Below, in pieces: positions 42,373 through 51,118 of a stretch of 64,000 nt of DNA. The notes beneath the pieces were generated by a model, which worked only from the letters and a program-made list of their open reading frames with translations, had not been told where the DNA came from and did not search any database. The stretch comes from Prauserella endophytica (GTDB taxonomy: Bacteria > Actinomycetota > Actinomycetes > Mycobacteriales > Pseudonocardiaceae), in contig NZ_SWMS01000021.1 of assembly GCF_005146945.1 (NCBI RefSeq), positions 49,853 through 113,852 on the forward strand. The letters are read 5' to 3'. Position 1 is the stretch's first letter. Each line of letters begins with the position of its first letter. Made by a program: the position numbers and the translations under genes.

Positions 42373-42740
42373 CGCCCGGCGCGAGTCCCCCGCTCCGGCC
42401 GGCGAGTCCCCCGCTCCGGTCGGCGAGTTCCCCGCTCCGGCCGGCGAGTCGTGCGTTCCGGTCGGCGAGTCGTGCGTTCCGGTCGGCGAGTTCCCCGCTC
42501 CGGTCGGCGAGTCGTGCGTTCCCGACTGTGAGTCGCGCATTCCGGAGTGAGCAACTCGCGTGCTCGAGCGGGGGACTCGCGTGCTTGAGCGGGGGACTCG
42601 CGTGCTTGAGCGGGGGACTCGCGTGCTTGAGCGGGGGACTCGCGTGCTTGAGCGGGGGACTCGCGTGCTTGAGCGGGGGACTCGCGGTCCGTACGCACAG
42701 CTCGGCGTCCTGGGTGCACGACTCGCGCGCTGGAGCGTAC
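42373..42740. repeat. Mirror array of 21-bp repeats between dapC and dapD (array 2)
   Basis: The largest array. About eight left units carry GCGAGTCCCCCGCTC or the variant GCGAGTCGTGCGTTC at a strict 21-bp spacing; the right side has about seven units with GAGCGGGGGACTCGC, the exact reverse complement of the left core, then two or three decayed copies. The mirror centre is near 42545. The 21-bp period is two turns of DNA, so all half-sites lie on one face of the helix. No gene is present in the 417-bp gap. Confidence 0.95.
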
Positions 42741-42774
42741 GGCTCGCGCGCCGGTCACCGCCGGCGCGCGAGCC
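42741..42774. terminator. Perfect 14-bp hairpin at the dapD-side end of array 2
   Basis: GGCTCGCGCGCCGG pairs perfectly with CCGGCGCGCGAGCC across a six-base loop, followed by GGTTTG. It is 16 bp from the end of dapD. It contains GCTCGC/GCGAGC, the degenerate half-site of the adjacent array, so it may have arisen from array units. Confidence 0.75.
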
Positions 42775-42789
42775 GGTTTGCGAAAGGGG

Positions 42790-43773
42790 TCAGTCGTTCG
42801 CGTGCAGGGCGGCGTTGAGCTCGATACCGGTGCCCTCGCGCGGAACGACCTCGACGGCGCCCGTCGCCGAGTTGCGGCGGAACAGCACGCCGGAGATGCC
42901 GGAGAGCTCGCGGGCCTTGACGGACTTGCCCTCTACGACCACCTTCGTGCCCGCTGTGACGTACAGGCCGGCCTCGACGACGGAGTCGTCGCCGAGCGAG
43001 ATGCCGACGCCACCGTTGGCCCCGATGAGGCAGCGCTCGCCGACCGAGATCACCTCGGTACCACCGCCGGAGAGCGTGCCCATGATCGACGCGCCACCGC
43101 CGACGTCGCTGCCGTCGCCCACCACGACACCCGCCGAGATGCGGCCCTCGACCATGGAGGCGCCGAGCGTGCCGGCGTTGAAGTTCACGAAGCCCTCGTG
43201 CATCACGGTGGTGCCGCTCGCCAGGTGGGCGCCGAGCCGGACACGGTCGGCGTCACCGATCCGCACGCCGCTGGGCGTGACGTAGTCCACCATGCGCGGG
43301 AACTTGTCCACGCTGTAGACGGTCACCGGGCCCCTCGCGCGCAGGCGCAGGCGCGTCGCCTCGAAGCCGTCCACCGGGCACGGGCCGTGGTTGGTCCACA
43401 CCACGTTGGCCAGCAGCCCGAACTGGCCGTCGAGGCTCAGCCCGTGCGGCCGGACGAGCCGGTGCGACAGCAGGTGCAGGCGCAGGTACACGTCGTGTGC
43501 GTCCGCGGGCGCCTTCGCCAGCGAGGCGATCGAGGTGCGCACGGCGACGACCTCGACCCCGCGGTCGGTGTCCGTGCCGAGCAGCGCGACAGCGGCCTCG
43601 CCGAGCACCTCGGCGGCCTCCTCGTCCGACAGTCGCGCGGTGCCTGCCTCGCCGTCGGTGGTCAGCTTCGGATGCGGGAACCACGTGTCGAGCACCGTGC
43701 CGTCGGTGGTGATGGTCGCCAGGCCGACGCCGGTCGCGCCCGTGGTCTCCGGATTGGGGGTCTGCTCACTCAC
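42790..43773 (-). CDS. dapD: Tetrahydrodipicolinate N-succinyltransferase
   Basis: A 327-residue actinobacterial-type DapD. It adds succinyl from succinyl-CoA to tetrahydrodipicolinate, the step before DapC. The N-terminal globular part includes [18 protein letters not shown]; the C-terminal left-handed beta-helix is built of hexapeptide repeats from about residue 180 to 290 ([50 protein letters not shown]). GTG 43773 start. It is convergent with dapC and shares the neighbourhood with dapE. Confidence 0.95.
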   Translation of the reverse strand: MSEQTPNPETTGATGVGLATITTDGTVLDTWFPHPKLTTDGEAGTARLSDEEAAEVLGEAAVALLGTDTDRGVEVVAVRTSIASLAKAPADAHDVYLRLHLLSHRLVRPHGLSLDGQFGLLANVVWTNHGPCPVDGFEATRLRLRARGPVTVYSVDKFPRMVDYVTPSGVRIGDADRVRLGAHLASGTTVMHEGFVNFNAGTLGASMVEGRISAGVVVGDGSDVGGGASIMGTLSGGGTEVISVGERCLIGANGGVGISLGDDSVVEAGLYVTAGTKVVVEGKSVKARELSGISGVLFRRNSATGAVEVVPREGTGIELNAALHAND

Positions 43774-43795
43774 GGCCGTAACGGTAACCCGTGGC

Positions 43796-44239
43796 TCAGC
43801 CCGACTGCGTCGTGACTTCGGGCAGCTTGGACACGTGCGCCTTGACCTGCCCCAGCGCGGTCGACATGTCGACCAGTGCTTCCGTGCACGCGTCGGCGGA
43901 ACCCTGCGTGCCGCACGTGTTGTCGCGGTAGCCCCTGATGGCCTTGTCGAGCGCCCGCCCCGCCTCGGCCAGCTCGGGATGCTCGGTGCCCGCGAACTTC
44001 TGCGCCGTGCCGGGGACGGTGCCGAGCTGGGTGACGTACTTCTGGCAGCCGGGCGGGTCCATCTCCGTGGGGTCGGTGAAGCACACGTCCATCGTCAGTG
44101 CCTCGAGCTTCACCCGCAGTGCGCCGGGGCCGGGGTCGGGCGCGGCGCCCTTCGGCGTCGGACCCGCCTCGCGGGCGCAGGCGGACAGCGGCAGCAACAC
44201 CACAGCGGCGGCGGTGACCAGCAGAGCACGGGTACGCAC
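43796..44239 (-). CDS. Lipoprotein of unknown function
   Basis: A 147-residue exported protein. The signal peptide has a basic N-terminus, a hydrophobic stretch and the lipobox LSAC with C21 as the lipidated residue. The mature part is acidic and carries four more cysteines (VCFTDP, GCQKY, NTCGTQG, DACTEA), likely two disulfides. GTG 44239 or nearby is the start. It lies 22 bp after dapD's start side and is divergent from dapE with a 37-bp gap. No family recognised. Confidence 0.8.
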   Translation of the reverse strand: MRTRALLVTAAAVVLLPLSACAREAGPTPKGAAPDPGPGALRVKLEALTMDVCFTDPTEMDPPGCQKYVTQLGTVPGTAQKFAGTEHPELAEAGRALDKAIRGYRDNTCGTQGSADACTEALVDMSTALGQVKAHVSKLPEVTTQSG

Positions 44240-44276
44240 GGGTCAACCGTACGCACCGCGAGATACGGTGCTGCTC

Positions 44277-45353
44277 ATGCCCTCGCTCGACCTGCGTTCC
44301 GACCCCGTCGACCTCACCGCCGCACTGGTGGACATCCCCAGCGTGTCCGGGGAGGAGGCGGTGATCGCCGACGCCGTGGAGTCCGCGTTGCGCCGTCAGG
44401 CCCCGCACCTGGAGGTCGTGCGCAACGGCGACGCCGTGCTCGCGCGCACGTCGCTGGGCAGGCCGTCGCGCGTGGTGCTCGCCGGGCACCTCGACACGGT
44501 GCCCGTGAACGACAACCTCCCCGGCAAGCGCACCGGCAGCGGCTCCGACGAGGTGCTGCACGGCCTGGGCACCGTGGACATGAAGGGCGGCGACGCGGTG
44601 TTCCTGCACCTCGCCGCCACCCTGCCGGAGCCGACGCACGACGTGACGTTCGTGTTCTACGACTGCGAGGAGGTGGAAGCCGTCCGCAACGGCCTCGGCC
44701 GCATCGAGCGCGAGCTGCCCGACTGGCTCTCCGGTGACCTCGCGATCGTCGGTGAGCCGTCCAACGCCGTGATCGAGGCTGGCTGCCAGGGCACGATGCG
44801 CATCGAACTGCGCACGGCCGGCACACGTGCGCACACGGCACGGGCGTGGATGGGCAGCAACGCCATCCACGCGCTCGCCGAACCGCTGCGCACGCTCACC
44901 GCCTACGAGCCGAGGGTCGTCGAGATCGACGGGCTCACCTACCGCGAGGGCCTGCAGGCCGTGCGCATCGGCGGCGGGGTCTCCGGCAACGTCGTCCCGG
45001 ACGCGGCCGTGCTCGCCGTCAACCACCGGTTCGCCCCCGACCGCACCCCCGAACAGGCCGAGCAGCACCTGCGCGAGGTGTTCGACGGCCATGACGTGAA
45101 CGTGGTCGACAGCTCGCCCGGTGCGCTGCCGGGACTCGGTGAGCCCGCGGCGGCGGAGCTGGTGGCGGCGGCCGGGGGAGAGGCCGCGGCCAAGCTCGGC
45201 TGGACCGACGTCGCCCGCTTCGCGGCACTCGGTATGCCTGCGGTGAACTTCGGCCCCGGTGACCCGACGCTCGCGCACACGCGGCAGGAGCACGTCGCCG
45301 TCGCCGAGATCCACCGCGTCGCCGAGGTTCTCCGGTCGTTCCTGGGGACCTGA
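44277..45353 (+). CDS. dapE: Succinyl-diaminopimelate desuccinylase
   Basis: A 358-residue M20 metallopeptidase-fold enzyme that removes succinate to give LL-DAP for lysine and peptidoglycan. Zinc ligands and catalytic residues lie in [25 protein letters not shown] and [13 protein letters not shown]. The dimerisation lid and the C-terminal metal histidine ([10 protein letters not shown]) are present. ATG 44277 has no ribosome site, while GATACGGT lies just upstream, suggesting a leaderless mRNA. First of a plus-strand run with the two LOG genes. Confidence 0.95.
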   Translation: MPSLDLRSDPVDLTAALVDIPSVSGEEAVIADAVESALRRQAPHLEVVRNGDAVLARTSLGRPSRVVLAGHLDTVPVNDNLPGKRTGSGSDEVLHGLGTVDMKGGDAVFLHLAATLPEPTHDVTFVFYDCEEVEAVRNGLGRIERELPDWLSGDLAIVGEPSNAVIEAGCQGTMRIELRTAGTRAHTARAWMGSNAIHALAEPLRTLTAYEPRVVEIDGLTYREGLQAVRIGGGVSGNVVPDAAVLAVNHRFAPDRTPEQAEQHLREVFDGHDVNVVDSSPGALPGLGEPAAAELVAAAGGEAAAKLGWTDVARFAALGMPAVNFGPGDPTLAHTRQEHVAVAEIHRVAEVLRSFLGT

Positions 45354-45370
45354 CCTCTAGGCTGGGCGCT

Positions 45371-46156
45371 GTGAGTGACCAGGTGACACACAGCATCCCG
45401 GACGACGCGGAACACCCACCGGAACGGCACCGTGGTCCGGTGGTGTTGCGCCGGTCCCGCCAGGCGGAGGACTCGACCACCGACCAGCGCCTGCTGGACT
45501 CGAGGGGCCCCAGCGACTGGGTGCACACCGACCCGTGGCGCGTGTTGCGAATCCAGGCCGAGTTCGTGGAGGGCTTCGGCGCGCTGGCCGAGGTTCCGCG
45601 TGCCGTCACGGTGTTCGGCTCCGCGCGCACGCCGCGCGACCACCCCGAGTACCAGCTCGGCCGCGACATCGGCGCCGCGCTGGCCAACGCCGGCTTCGCC
45701 GCGATCACCGGCGGCGGCCCCGGCTCGATGGAGGCCGTGAACCGCGGCGCGTCGGAGGCGGGCGGGCTCTCCATCGGGCTCGGCATCGAGCTGCCCTTCG
45801 AGCAGGGGCTGAACCCGTGGGTGGACCTCGGCGTCAACTTCCGCTACTTCTTCACCCGCAAGACGATGTTCATCAAGTACGCGCAGGCGTTCATCTGCCT
45901 GCCGGGCGGGTTCGGCACGCTGGACGAGCTGTTCGAGGCGCTGACGCTCGTGCAGACGAAGAAGGTGACGAAGTTCCCGGTGGTGCTGTTCGGCAGCGAC
46001 TACTGGGGCGGGCTCTACGAATGGGTTCGCAACACGGTGCTCGGCGAGGGCAAGATCGGGGAACGCGACGCCGATCTGCTGCACGTCACCGACGACATCG
46101 ACGACGCGGTGGGCGTCGTGCTCGAGGCGTACAAGGCGTGGGAGGACACTCACTAG
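45371..46156 (+). CDS. LOG family protein, long form
   Basis: A 261-residue TIGR00730 (LOG/Rossmann) protein with an 80-residue N-terminal extension. The family motif PGGFGTLDELFEAL holds the catalytic Arg/Glu region, and TVFGSARTPRDHPEY with ITGGGPGSMEAVNRGASE makes the nucleotide site. LOG enzymes cleave cytokinin-type or other nucleoside monophosphates to a free base; the long form may be a pyrimidine/purine nucleosidase. GTG start. Its TAG stop overlaps the GTG of the second LOG gene. Confidence 0.88.
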   Translation: MSDQVTHSIPDDAEHPPERHRGPVVLRRSRQAEDSTTDQRLLDSRGPSDWVHTDPWRVLRIQAEFVEGFGALAEVPRAVTVFGSARTPRDHPEYQLGRDIGAALANAGFAAITGGGPGSMEAVNRGASEAGGLSIGLGIELPFEQGLNPWVDLGVNFRYFFTRKTMFIKYAQAFICLPGGFGTLDELFEALTLVQTKKVTKFPVVLFGSDYWGGLYEWVRNTVLGEGKIGERDADLLHVTDDIDDAVGVVLEAYKAWEDTH

Positions 46157-46728
46157 TGCGACGCGTATGCGTGTTCTGCGGTTCGTCGGCAGGCAACAGC
46201 TCCGGATACGCGGAGGAGGCCGCCAAGCTGGGCGCCCTGCTCGCCGAACGCGGCCTCGGCGTGGTCTACGGCGGGGCGAGCGTGGGCCTGATGGGCGCCG
46301 TCGCCGATGGTGCGCTCGCCGCGGGCGGCGAGGTGATCGGCGTGATCCCGAAGCATCTGATGCGGGTGGAGATCGCGCACCACAACCTCACCGAGCTACA
46401 CGTCGTGGAGGACATGCACGAGCGCAAGGCCACGATGGCCTCGCTGTCCGACGGGTTCCTCGCGCTGCCGGGCGGGGCCGGGACGCTCGAGGAGCTCTTC
46501 GAGGTGTGGACGTGGGCCCAGCTCGGCCTGCACGCCAAGCCGATCGGCCTCGTCGACGCGTCCGGCTACTTCGGCAAGCTCGCCGAGTTCATCGAGCACA
46601 TGTCGGCCGAGGGTTTTCTCAACAAGGCCAGCCGGGAGCTGATCACCATCGACGCGGACCCCGTGGCGCTGCTCGACGCCTTCGAGCGGCACGACGGGGT
46701 CCCCGTCGACAAATGGGCGGAGGACTGA
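46156..46728 (+). CDS. LOG family protein, short form
   Basis: A 190-residue TIGR00730 protein like Rv1205, the M. tuberculosis cytokinin phosphoribohydrolase. RVCVFCGSSAGNSSGYAEEA opens the fold, VYGGASVGLMGAVADGAL binds nucleotide, and the catalytic motif is ALPGGAGTLEELFE. GTG 46156 overlaps the stop of the long LOG gene (TAGTG). The two lie head to tail but are only moderately alike, so they probably have different substrates. A palindrome follows within 5 bp. Confidence 0.9.
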   Translation: MRRVCVFCGSSAGNSSGYAEEAAKLGALLAERGLGVVYGGASVGLMGAVADGALAAGGEVIGVIPKHLMRVEIAHHNLTELHVVEDMHERKATMASLSDGFLALPGGAGTLEELFEVWTWAQLGLHAKPIGLVDASGYFGKLAEFIEHMSAEGFLNKASRELITIDADPVALLDAFERHDGVPVDKWAED

Positions 46729-46732
46729 CCTT

Positions 46733-46783
46733 CCCCCAAGGCCACCTTTGTTGCGCTCAACGCAACAAAGGTGGCCTTGGGGG
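46733..46783. repeat. AAGGCCACC-family palindrome, perfect 23-bp arms
   Basis: Left arm 46733-46755 and right arm 46761-46783 match perfectly around CTCAA. It fills the gap between the convergent LOG and acyltransferase genes, starting 5 bp after the LOG stop. Same subfamily as 19799 and 62285. Likely a bidirectional terminator. Confidence 0.93.
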
Positions 46784-46804
46784 GCGGGAAAGCGGTGTGA
46801 ACGG

Positions 46805-47473
46805 TCAGGCGGCGTTGGGGCGCTTGTGGTAGGCGTCCACGTACTCCTGCTTCGACAGTTCCATGATCGCGTACATGATCTCGTCGGTCACCGCGCGGCG
46901 GATGGCGGGCGAGTCCTTGAGCCCGTCGTAACGGGAGAACTCCAGCGGGTCACCGAACCGCACGGTGACCCGCACGAGCCTCGGAATCTTCTTGCCGTGC
47001 GGGAGGAGCCGGTCGGTGCCGGTCAGCGCCACGGGCACCACCGGCGCGCCAGTCGCGAGCGCGAGCGCTCCGACCCCGGTGTGCCCCCGGTGCAGGCGGC
47101 CGTCGAGCGAACGCGTGCCTTCCGGGTAGATGCCGAATGCGCCGCCGTCGTCGAGCACCCGGCGGGCGGCGCCGAGCGCGGCCAGCCCCGCCGCCGCGTT
47201 GCCGCGCTCCACCGGCACGTAGCCGAGCGCGGACAGGAACGCCGCCATCAGCCGCGCCTTCGGTCCCTTGCCGGTGAAGTACTCGGCCTTGCCGAGGAAC
47301 GCGACGGGCCGCGGCGTCACGATGGGGATCACGAAGGTGTCGGCGGCGGAGCGGTGGTTGGCGGCCAGTATCACCGGCCCGGTCGGTGGCACCTTGTCCG
47401 CGTCGACGACGATCGGCCGGTACACGAGCCTGGTCAGCGGCGCGAGTACCCGGCGGATCAGCAGTTGCAGCAC
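46805..47473 (-). CDS. 1-acylglycerol-3-phosphate acyltransferase (PlsC) family protein
   Basis: A 222-residue acyltransferase of the PlsC fold. The catalytic H-x4-D is NHRSAAD (about residue 38) and the phosphate-binding block is YPEGTRS (about 117). It probably moves an acyl chain to a lysophospholipid or mannolipid at the membrane. I use GTG 47473 (VLQLLIRRVL), because GGAGGAGAC is directly upstream; ATG 47497 and 47509 are further up. It is divergent from gpgS. Confidence 0.88.
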   Translation of the reverse strand: MLQLLIRRVLAPLTRLVYRPIVVDADKVPPTGPVILAANHRSAADTFVIPIVTPRPVAFLGKAEYFTGKGPKARLMAAFLSALGYVPVERGNAAAGLAALGAARRVLDDGGAFGIYPEGTRSLDGRLHRGHTGVGALALATGAPVVPVALTGTDRLLPHGKKIPRLVRVTVRFGDPLEFSRYDGLKDSPAIRRAVTDEIMYAIMELSKQEYVDAYHKRPNAA

Positions 47474-47520
47474 GTCTCCTCCAGCGGCGTTGTCCATCCA
47501 GCATGGCACGATCGGTTCTC

Positions 47521-48438
47521 ATGAACGAGGAGTGGTTCGCCCGGCGAACCTGGCAGTCTCCACAGTGGACGGCCGATGAGCTGCGTCTCGCCAAGGGCGG
47601 GCGCACGGTCTCCGTGGTGCTGCCCGCCCTGGACGAGGCCGGAACGGTCGGCGGCGTCGTCGCCTCGGTGCGCCCGCTGCTGGGCACGCTCGTCGACGAG
47701 CTGGTGGTGTTCGACTCCGGCTCGACCGACGGCACGGCCGACGTCGCCGCGCGGGCGGGCGCGCGCGTGGTGCACCGCGAGGACGTGCTGCCGGACTGGA
47801 CGCCGCTGCCCGGCAAGGGCGAGGTGCTGTGGCGGTCGCTGGCCGCCACCACCGGCGACGTCGTGGTGTTCCTCGACTCGGACCTCGTCGACCCCGACCC
47901 CGGGTTCGTGCCGTCGCTGCTCGGCCCGCTGCTGTGCGAGGACGGAGTCCACCTGGTCAAGGGCTTCTACCGCAGGCCGCTGCGGCTGGAGTCCGAGGAG
48001 CTGGGCACCGGCGGCGGCCGCGTCACCGAGCTGCTGGCGAGGCCGCTGCTCGCAGCGCTGCGGCCCGCGTTGTCCGGCCTCGTGCAGCCGCTCGGTGGCG
48101 AGTACGCGGGCACGCGGGAGCTGCTGGAGTCGGTGCCGTTCGCCACGGGGTACGGCGTGGAGATCGGCCTGCTGCTCGACGCGGAGTCCCGGTACGGGCT
48201 CGACGCGCTCGCCCAGGTGAACCTGGGGGTGCGCAAGCACCGCAACCGCTCGCTGCTGCAGCTCGGTGTCATGGCGCGGCAGATCCTCGGCACCGCGCTC
48301 GCCCGCTGCGACATCGAGGCCTCCGGCGCCGGGCTGACCCAGTTCACGCAGGTGGCGGGCGAGTGGTTGCCCGAGCACACCGAGGTGGCCGTGACCGACC
48401 GCCCCCCGATGTGCGAGGTGCTCGCCGCCCGCCGCTGA
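47521..48438 (+). CDS. gpgS: Glucosyl-3-phosphoglycerate synthase
   Basis: A 305-residue GT81 enzyme that joins glucose from NDP-glucose to 3-phosphoglycerate, first step of methylglucose lipopolysaccharide synthesis in actinobacteria. Seen: WFARRTWQSPQW at the start, VVLPALDEAGTVGGVV, the metal site FLDSDLVDP and the acceptor block GYGVEIGLLLDAESRYG. It matches Rv1208 in sequence and place, between LOG and tag genes. ATG 47521. A palindrome closes the unit. Confidence 0.93.
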   Translation: MNEEWFARRTWQSPQWTADELRLAKGGRTVSVVLPALDEAGTVGGVVASVRPLLGTLVDELVVFDSGSTDGTADVAARAGARVVHREDVLPDWTPLPGKGEVLWRSLAATTGDVVVFLDSDLVDPDPGFVPSLLGPLLCEDGVHLVKGFYRRPLRLESEELGTGGGRVTELLARPLLAALRPALSGLVQPLGGEYAGTRELLESVPFATGYGVEIGLLLDAESRYGLDALAQVNLGVRKHRNRSLLQLGVMARQILGTALARCDIEASGAGLTQFTQVAGEWLPEHTEVAVTDRPPMCEVLAARR

Positions 48439-48452
48439 GGTGGCCCTCCCAA

Positions 48453-48509
48453 CCGCAGTGAAGGCCACCATGCCTGCGTTGAACGCAGGCATGGTGGCCT
48501 TCACTGCGG
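48453..48509. repeat. GTGAAGGCCACC-family palindrome, perfect 26-bp arms
   Basis: Left arm 48453-48478 and right arm 48484-48509 pair perfectly around TTGAA. Here it lies between two genes on the same strand, 14 bp after gpgS and 31 bp before the DivIVA-like gene, which fits a terminator for gpgS. Confidence 0.93.
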
Positions 48510-48540
48510 TCACCGCGGCGCCGTGTGCCACGATCGGGAC

Positions 48541-48870
48541 GTGACCACCGCGCTCATCTATCTCGTCGTGATGCTGCTCGTGGCCGCCGTGGTGTTCCTG
48601 CTGGCTGCCGTTGTGTTCGGCCGGGGCGAGGAACTGGCTCCGCTGGCCCCGGGCAGCTCGCCGACCCGGCTGCCCGCCGAGGACATCACCGGCGAGGACG
48701 TGAGCGCCGTGAAGTACCAGCTCGTGCTGCGTGGCTACAAGATGTCCGAGGTCGACTGGGTGATGGGACGGCTGGGCGGCGAGATCGACGGGCTGCGTGC
48801 ACGGGTCGCCGACCTCGAGGCCCAGCTGGCGGAGCGGGTCGAGCGCAACGAACGCGAGGCGTCCCAGTGA
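48541..48870 (+). CDS. Small membrane protein with DivIVA-like segment
   Basis: A 109-residue protein. One N-terminal membrane helix (about 5-27) is followed by a linker and the DivIVA-like motif GYKMSEVDWVMGRLGGEI (about 64-81), then a short coiled coil (about 82-105). Such proteins in actinobacteria (Rv1209-like) are thought to sit at the membrane near the growing pole. GTG 48541. Its stop overlaps the next start by 4 bp. Specific role unknown. Confidence 0.8.
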   Translation: MTTALIYLVVMLLVAAVVFLLAAVVFGRGEELAPLAPGSSPTRLPAEDITGEDVSAVKYQLVLRGYKMSEVDWVMGRLGGEIDGLRARVADLEAQLAERVERNEREASQ

Positions 48871-49319
48871 CCGATCTGGTGCTGTCCGTCGACGTCGCGG
48901 CACCGGCCGGGACCACGTGGCTCGCGCTCACCGACTGGCACCGGCAGCGCGAGTGGTTGCTCGGCACCGACGTGCGCGTGGTGTCCGGCAACGGCCGCAG
49001 CGTCGGTTCGAAGCTGGAGGCGTTCACCGGCGTCGCCGGCGTCGGTTTCACCGACTCGATGGAGATCACGAGCTGGGAGCCGCCCGTGCGCTGCACCGTG
49101 CGTCACCTGGGCTTTCTCGTGCGCGGCACCGGCTCGTTCCACGTGCAGGACCGGGGTCCGAGCCGGTCGGTGTTCATCTGGTCAGAGCAGCTCGACCTCC
49201 CGTTCGGGGTCGTGGGGCGGCTGGGCTGGCCGCTGGTGAAGCCGGTGTTCTCCCTTGGCCTTCGACGCTCCCTGCACAACTTCGCCAAGTTCGCCGAGTC
49301 CTACGTGGTGGGCGGATGA
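48867..49319 (+). CDS. SRPBCC (polyketide cyclase/START-like) family protein
   Basis: A 150-residue single-domain SRPBCC protein: LSVDVAAPAGTTWLALTDWHRQREW at the start, GSKLEAFTGVAGVGFTDSMEI and a long C-terminal helix ending in ALHNFAK-like sequence. The fold binds hydrophobic ligands; the ligand is unknown. GTG 48867 overlaps the DivIVA-like stop, and its own stop overlaps the tag start, so the three genes are coupled. Confidence 0.85.
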   Translation: MTDLVLSVDVAAPAGTTWLALTDWHRQREWLLGTDVRVVSGNGRSVGSKLEAFTGVAGVGFTDSMEITSWEPPVRCTVRHLGFLVRGTGSFHVQDRGPSRSVFIWSEQLDLPFGVVGRLGWPLVKPVFSLGLRRSLHNFAKFAESYVVGG

Positions 49320-49885
49320 GCGAGCTGCTGGGTGAGGACGGCGTCGCGCGGTGCTCGTGGGGCAACTCGGCGCCCGACTACGCCGTCTATCACGACACCG
49401 AGTGGGGTGTGCCGCTGCGCGGCGAGGTCGCGCTGTTCGAGCGGCTCTCGCTGGAGGCGTTCCAATCCGGACTGTCGTGGCTGGTGATCCTGCGCAAGCG
49501 CGAGGCGTTCCGGCGGGTGTTCCACGGTTTCGATCCCGAACGCGTGGCCGCCTTCGGCGAGGACGACGTGACGCGCCTGCTCGGCGACGCCTCGATCGTG
49601 CGCAACCGCGCGAAGATCCTGGCGACCATCACCAACGCGCGGGCCATCGCGAGCCTCGACGTGCCGCTCGACGAGCTGCTGTGGTCGTTCGCGCCCGACC
49701 CGGAAGGCCGCTTGCGGCCGGCCACGATGGCCGACGTGCCCGCGGTGACGGCCGAGTCGAAGGCGATGGCGCGCGCGCTGAAGAAGCGCGGCTTCGCCTT
49801 CGTCGGCCCCACCACGTGCTACGCGATGATGCAGGCCACCGGCATGGTCGACGACCACGTCGAGGGCTGCTTCCGGGCGGGCTGA
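49316..49885 (+). CDS. tag: DNA-3-methyladenine glycosylase I
   Basis: A 189-residue Tag enzyme that removes 3-methyladenine from DNA. Seen: RCSWGNSAPDYAVYHDTEWG, LFERLSLEAFQSGLSW, and the C-terminal KKRGFAFVGPTTCYAMMQATGMVDDH, which includes the base-pocket residues. Zinc ligands usual for the family (Cys near the start, His-x-Cys near the end, HVEGC) are present. It starts with an ATG overlapping the SRPBCC gene. Matches Rv1210 in context. Confidence 0.95.
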   Translation: MSELLGEDGVARCSWGNSAPDYAVYHDTEWGVPLRGEVALFERLSLEAFQSGLSWLVILRKREAFRRVFHGFDPERVAAFGEDDVTRLLGDASIVRNRAKILATITNARAIASLDVPLDELLWSFAPDPEGRLRPATMADVPAVTAESKAMARALKKRGFAFVGPTTCYAMMQATGMVDDHVEGCFRAG

Positions 49886-49891
49886 GCGGGC

Positions 49892-50686
49892 TCAGCTGCC
49901 GATGAAGTCCGGTTTGCGCTTGGCCACGAAGGCCGCGACCGCCTCGTGGTGGTCGGTCGTGGCGCCCAGCGCGGTCTGCGCGGCGTCCTCCTCGGCGAGC
50001 GCCTCCTCCAGCGTGCTCTCGGCGGCGGCCGTGAGGGTGCCCTTGATCTTGGCGTAGGCGGCGGTCGGGCCCCCGGCCAGTTTCGCCGCCAGGTCCTGCG
50101 CCCTCGCCGCGAGGTCCTCGTCGGCGACGACCTCGCCGACCAGGCCGATGCGCAGCGCCTCGGCGGAGTCGACCGGACGCGCGAGCAGCATCAGCTCCGC
50201 CGCGCGGCCGTAGCCGATCAGCCGCTGCAGCGTCCACGATGCGCCCGAGTCGGGACCGAGGCCCACGTTGGCGAAGGCCATCAGGAAGTTGGCGGAAGCC
50301 GCCGCGATCCGCAGATCGGCGGCGTAGGCGAACGCGGCGCCCGCGCCGGCGGCGGGGCCGTTCACGGCGGCGATCACGGGCTTGGGTGCCTCGATTATCG
50401 CCCTGACGATGGGGTTGTAGTGCTCCGTGACCGTGCGCAGGGGCGCGTCGTCGCCCGCCTCCAGCAGTCCGATGTGCTCCTTGAGGTCCTGCCCGGCGCA
50501 GAACGCCTTGCCCGCCCCGGTGAGCACGATCGCCCGCACCCCCGGGTCGGCCGAGGCGTCCCGCAGCTCGGCGAGCAGCCGCTCCTTCAGCTCGACCGTG
50601 AGCGAGTTGTATGCCTTGGGGCGGTTGAGGATCAGTGTGCGCACGCGGTCGCTGTCGCTCCGCAGCAGCACGTCATCGGTGGTCAC
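49892..50686 (-). CDS. Enoyl-CoA hydratase/isomerase family protein
   Basis: A 264-residue crotonase-fold enzyme. The oxyanion hole residues lie in KAFCAGQDLKEH and VNGPAAGAGAAFAYAADLR; the catalytic region has FANVGLGPDSGASWTLQRLIG, where an Asp takes the place of one usual Glu, as in PaaG-type isomerases. Specific substrate unknown. GTG 50686 with GGAGGG upstream fixes the start. Convergent with tag, 6 bp apart. Confidence 0.9.
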   Translation of the reverse strand: MTTDDVLLRSDSDRVRTLILNRPKAYNSLTVELKERLLAELRDASADPGVRAIVLTGAGKAFCAGQDLKEHIGLLEAGDDAPLRTVTEHYNPIVRAIIEAPKPVIAAVNGPAAGAGAAFAYAADLRIAAASANFLMAFANVGLGPDSGASWTLQRLIGYGRAAELMLLARPVDSAEALRIGLVGEVVADEDLAARAQDLAAKLAGGPTAAYAKIKGTLTAAAESTLEEALAEEDAAQTALGATTDHHEAVAAFVAKRKPDFIGS

Positions 50687-50875
50687 GAAAAACCCTCCGT
50701 CCGTCTGAGTCGCCACGCGAGTCTGACAGCCCCGCGAGCCGCATACCAGCATGGATGCCCCGACGCTAAGATCGGTCCGCGTTCACGGCCAGCTGCTGAT
50801 GGGGGACAATGGTCACGACCCGGTTGTTCCCAGGAGCGCGAGCCGGGCACTGCTTGAAGACGGAGGGAGCACGCT

Positions 50876-51043
50876 ATGGCGGCCATGAAGCCCCGGACCG
50901 GAGATGGTCCCCTCGAAGTTACTAAGGAGGGGCGGGGCCTCGTGATGCGCGTACCGCTCGAGGGCGGTGGGCGACTCGTCGTCGAGCTGTCGGCCGAGGA
51001 GGCCAAGGACCTCGGTGCGGCCCTTCAGGAGGCCACCAGCTAA
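50876..51043 (+). CDS. DUF3117 family small protein
   Basis: A 55-residue protein, MAAMKPRTGDGPLEVTKEGR and onward, ending LGAALQEATS. It matches DUF3117, a very conserved short actinobacterial protein of unknown function (Rv1211 in M. tuberculosis, also just after tag). GGAGGGAG lies 7 bp before ATG 50876. TAAGAT at 50767-50772 is a possible -10, which would give a leader of about 95 nt. It precedes pepA by 75 bp. Confidence 0.92.
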   Translation: MAAMKPRTGDGPLEVTKEGRGLVMRVPLEGGGRLVVELSAEEAKDLGAALQEATS

Positions 51044-51118
51044 CCACGTTCTCTGCCCGTACCCGCCAGCGTCGACTCCGTTCGGGCTGGCTGTCTTCAC
51101 CGTGCCTGGAGGCCGCCG

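Noticed and set aside
42282..42818. Repetitive open frames across the 21-bp array (RESPAQA and LACLSGG repeats)
   Set aside because: They are by-products of a 21-bp period without stop codons; no ribosome sites or domains.
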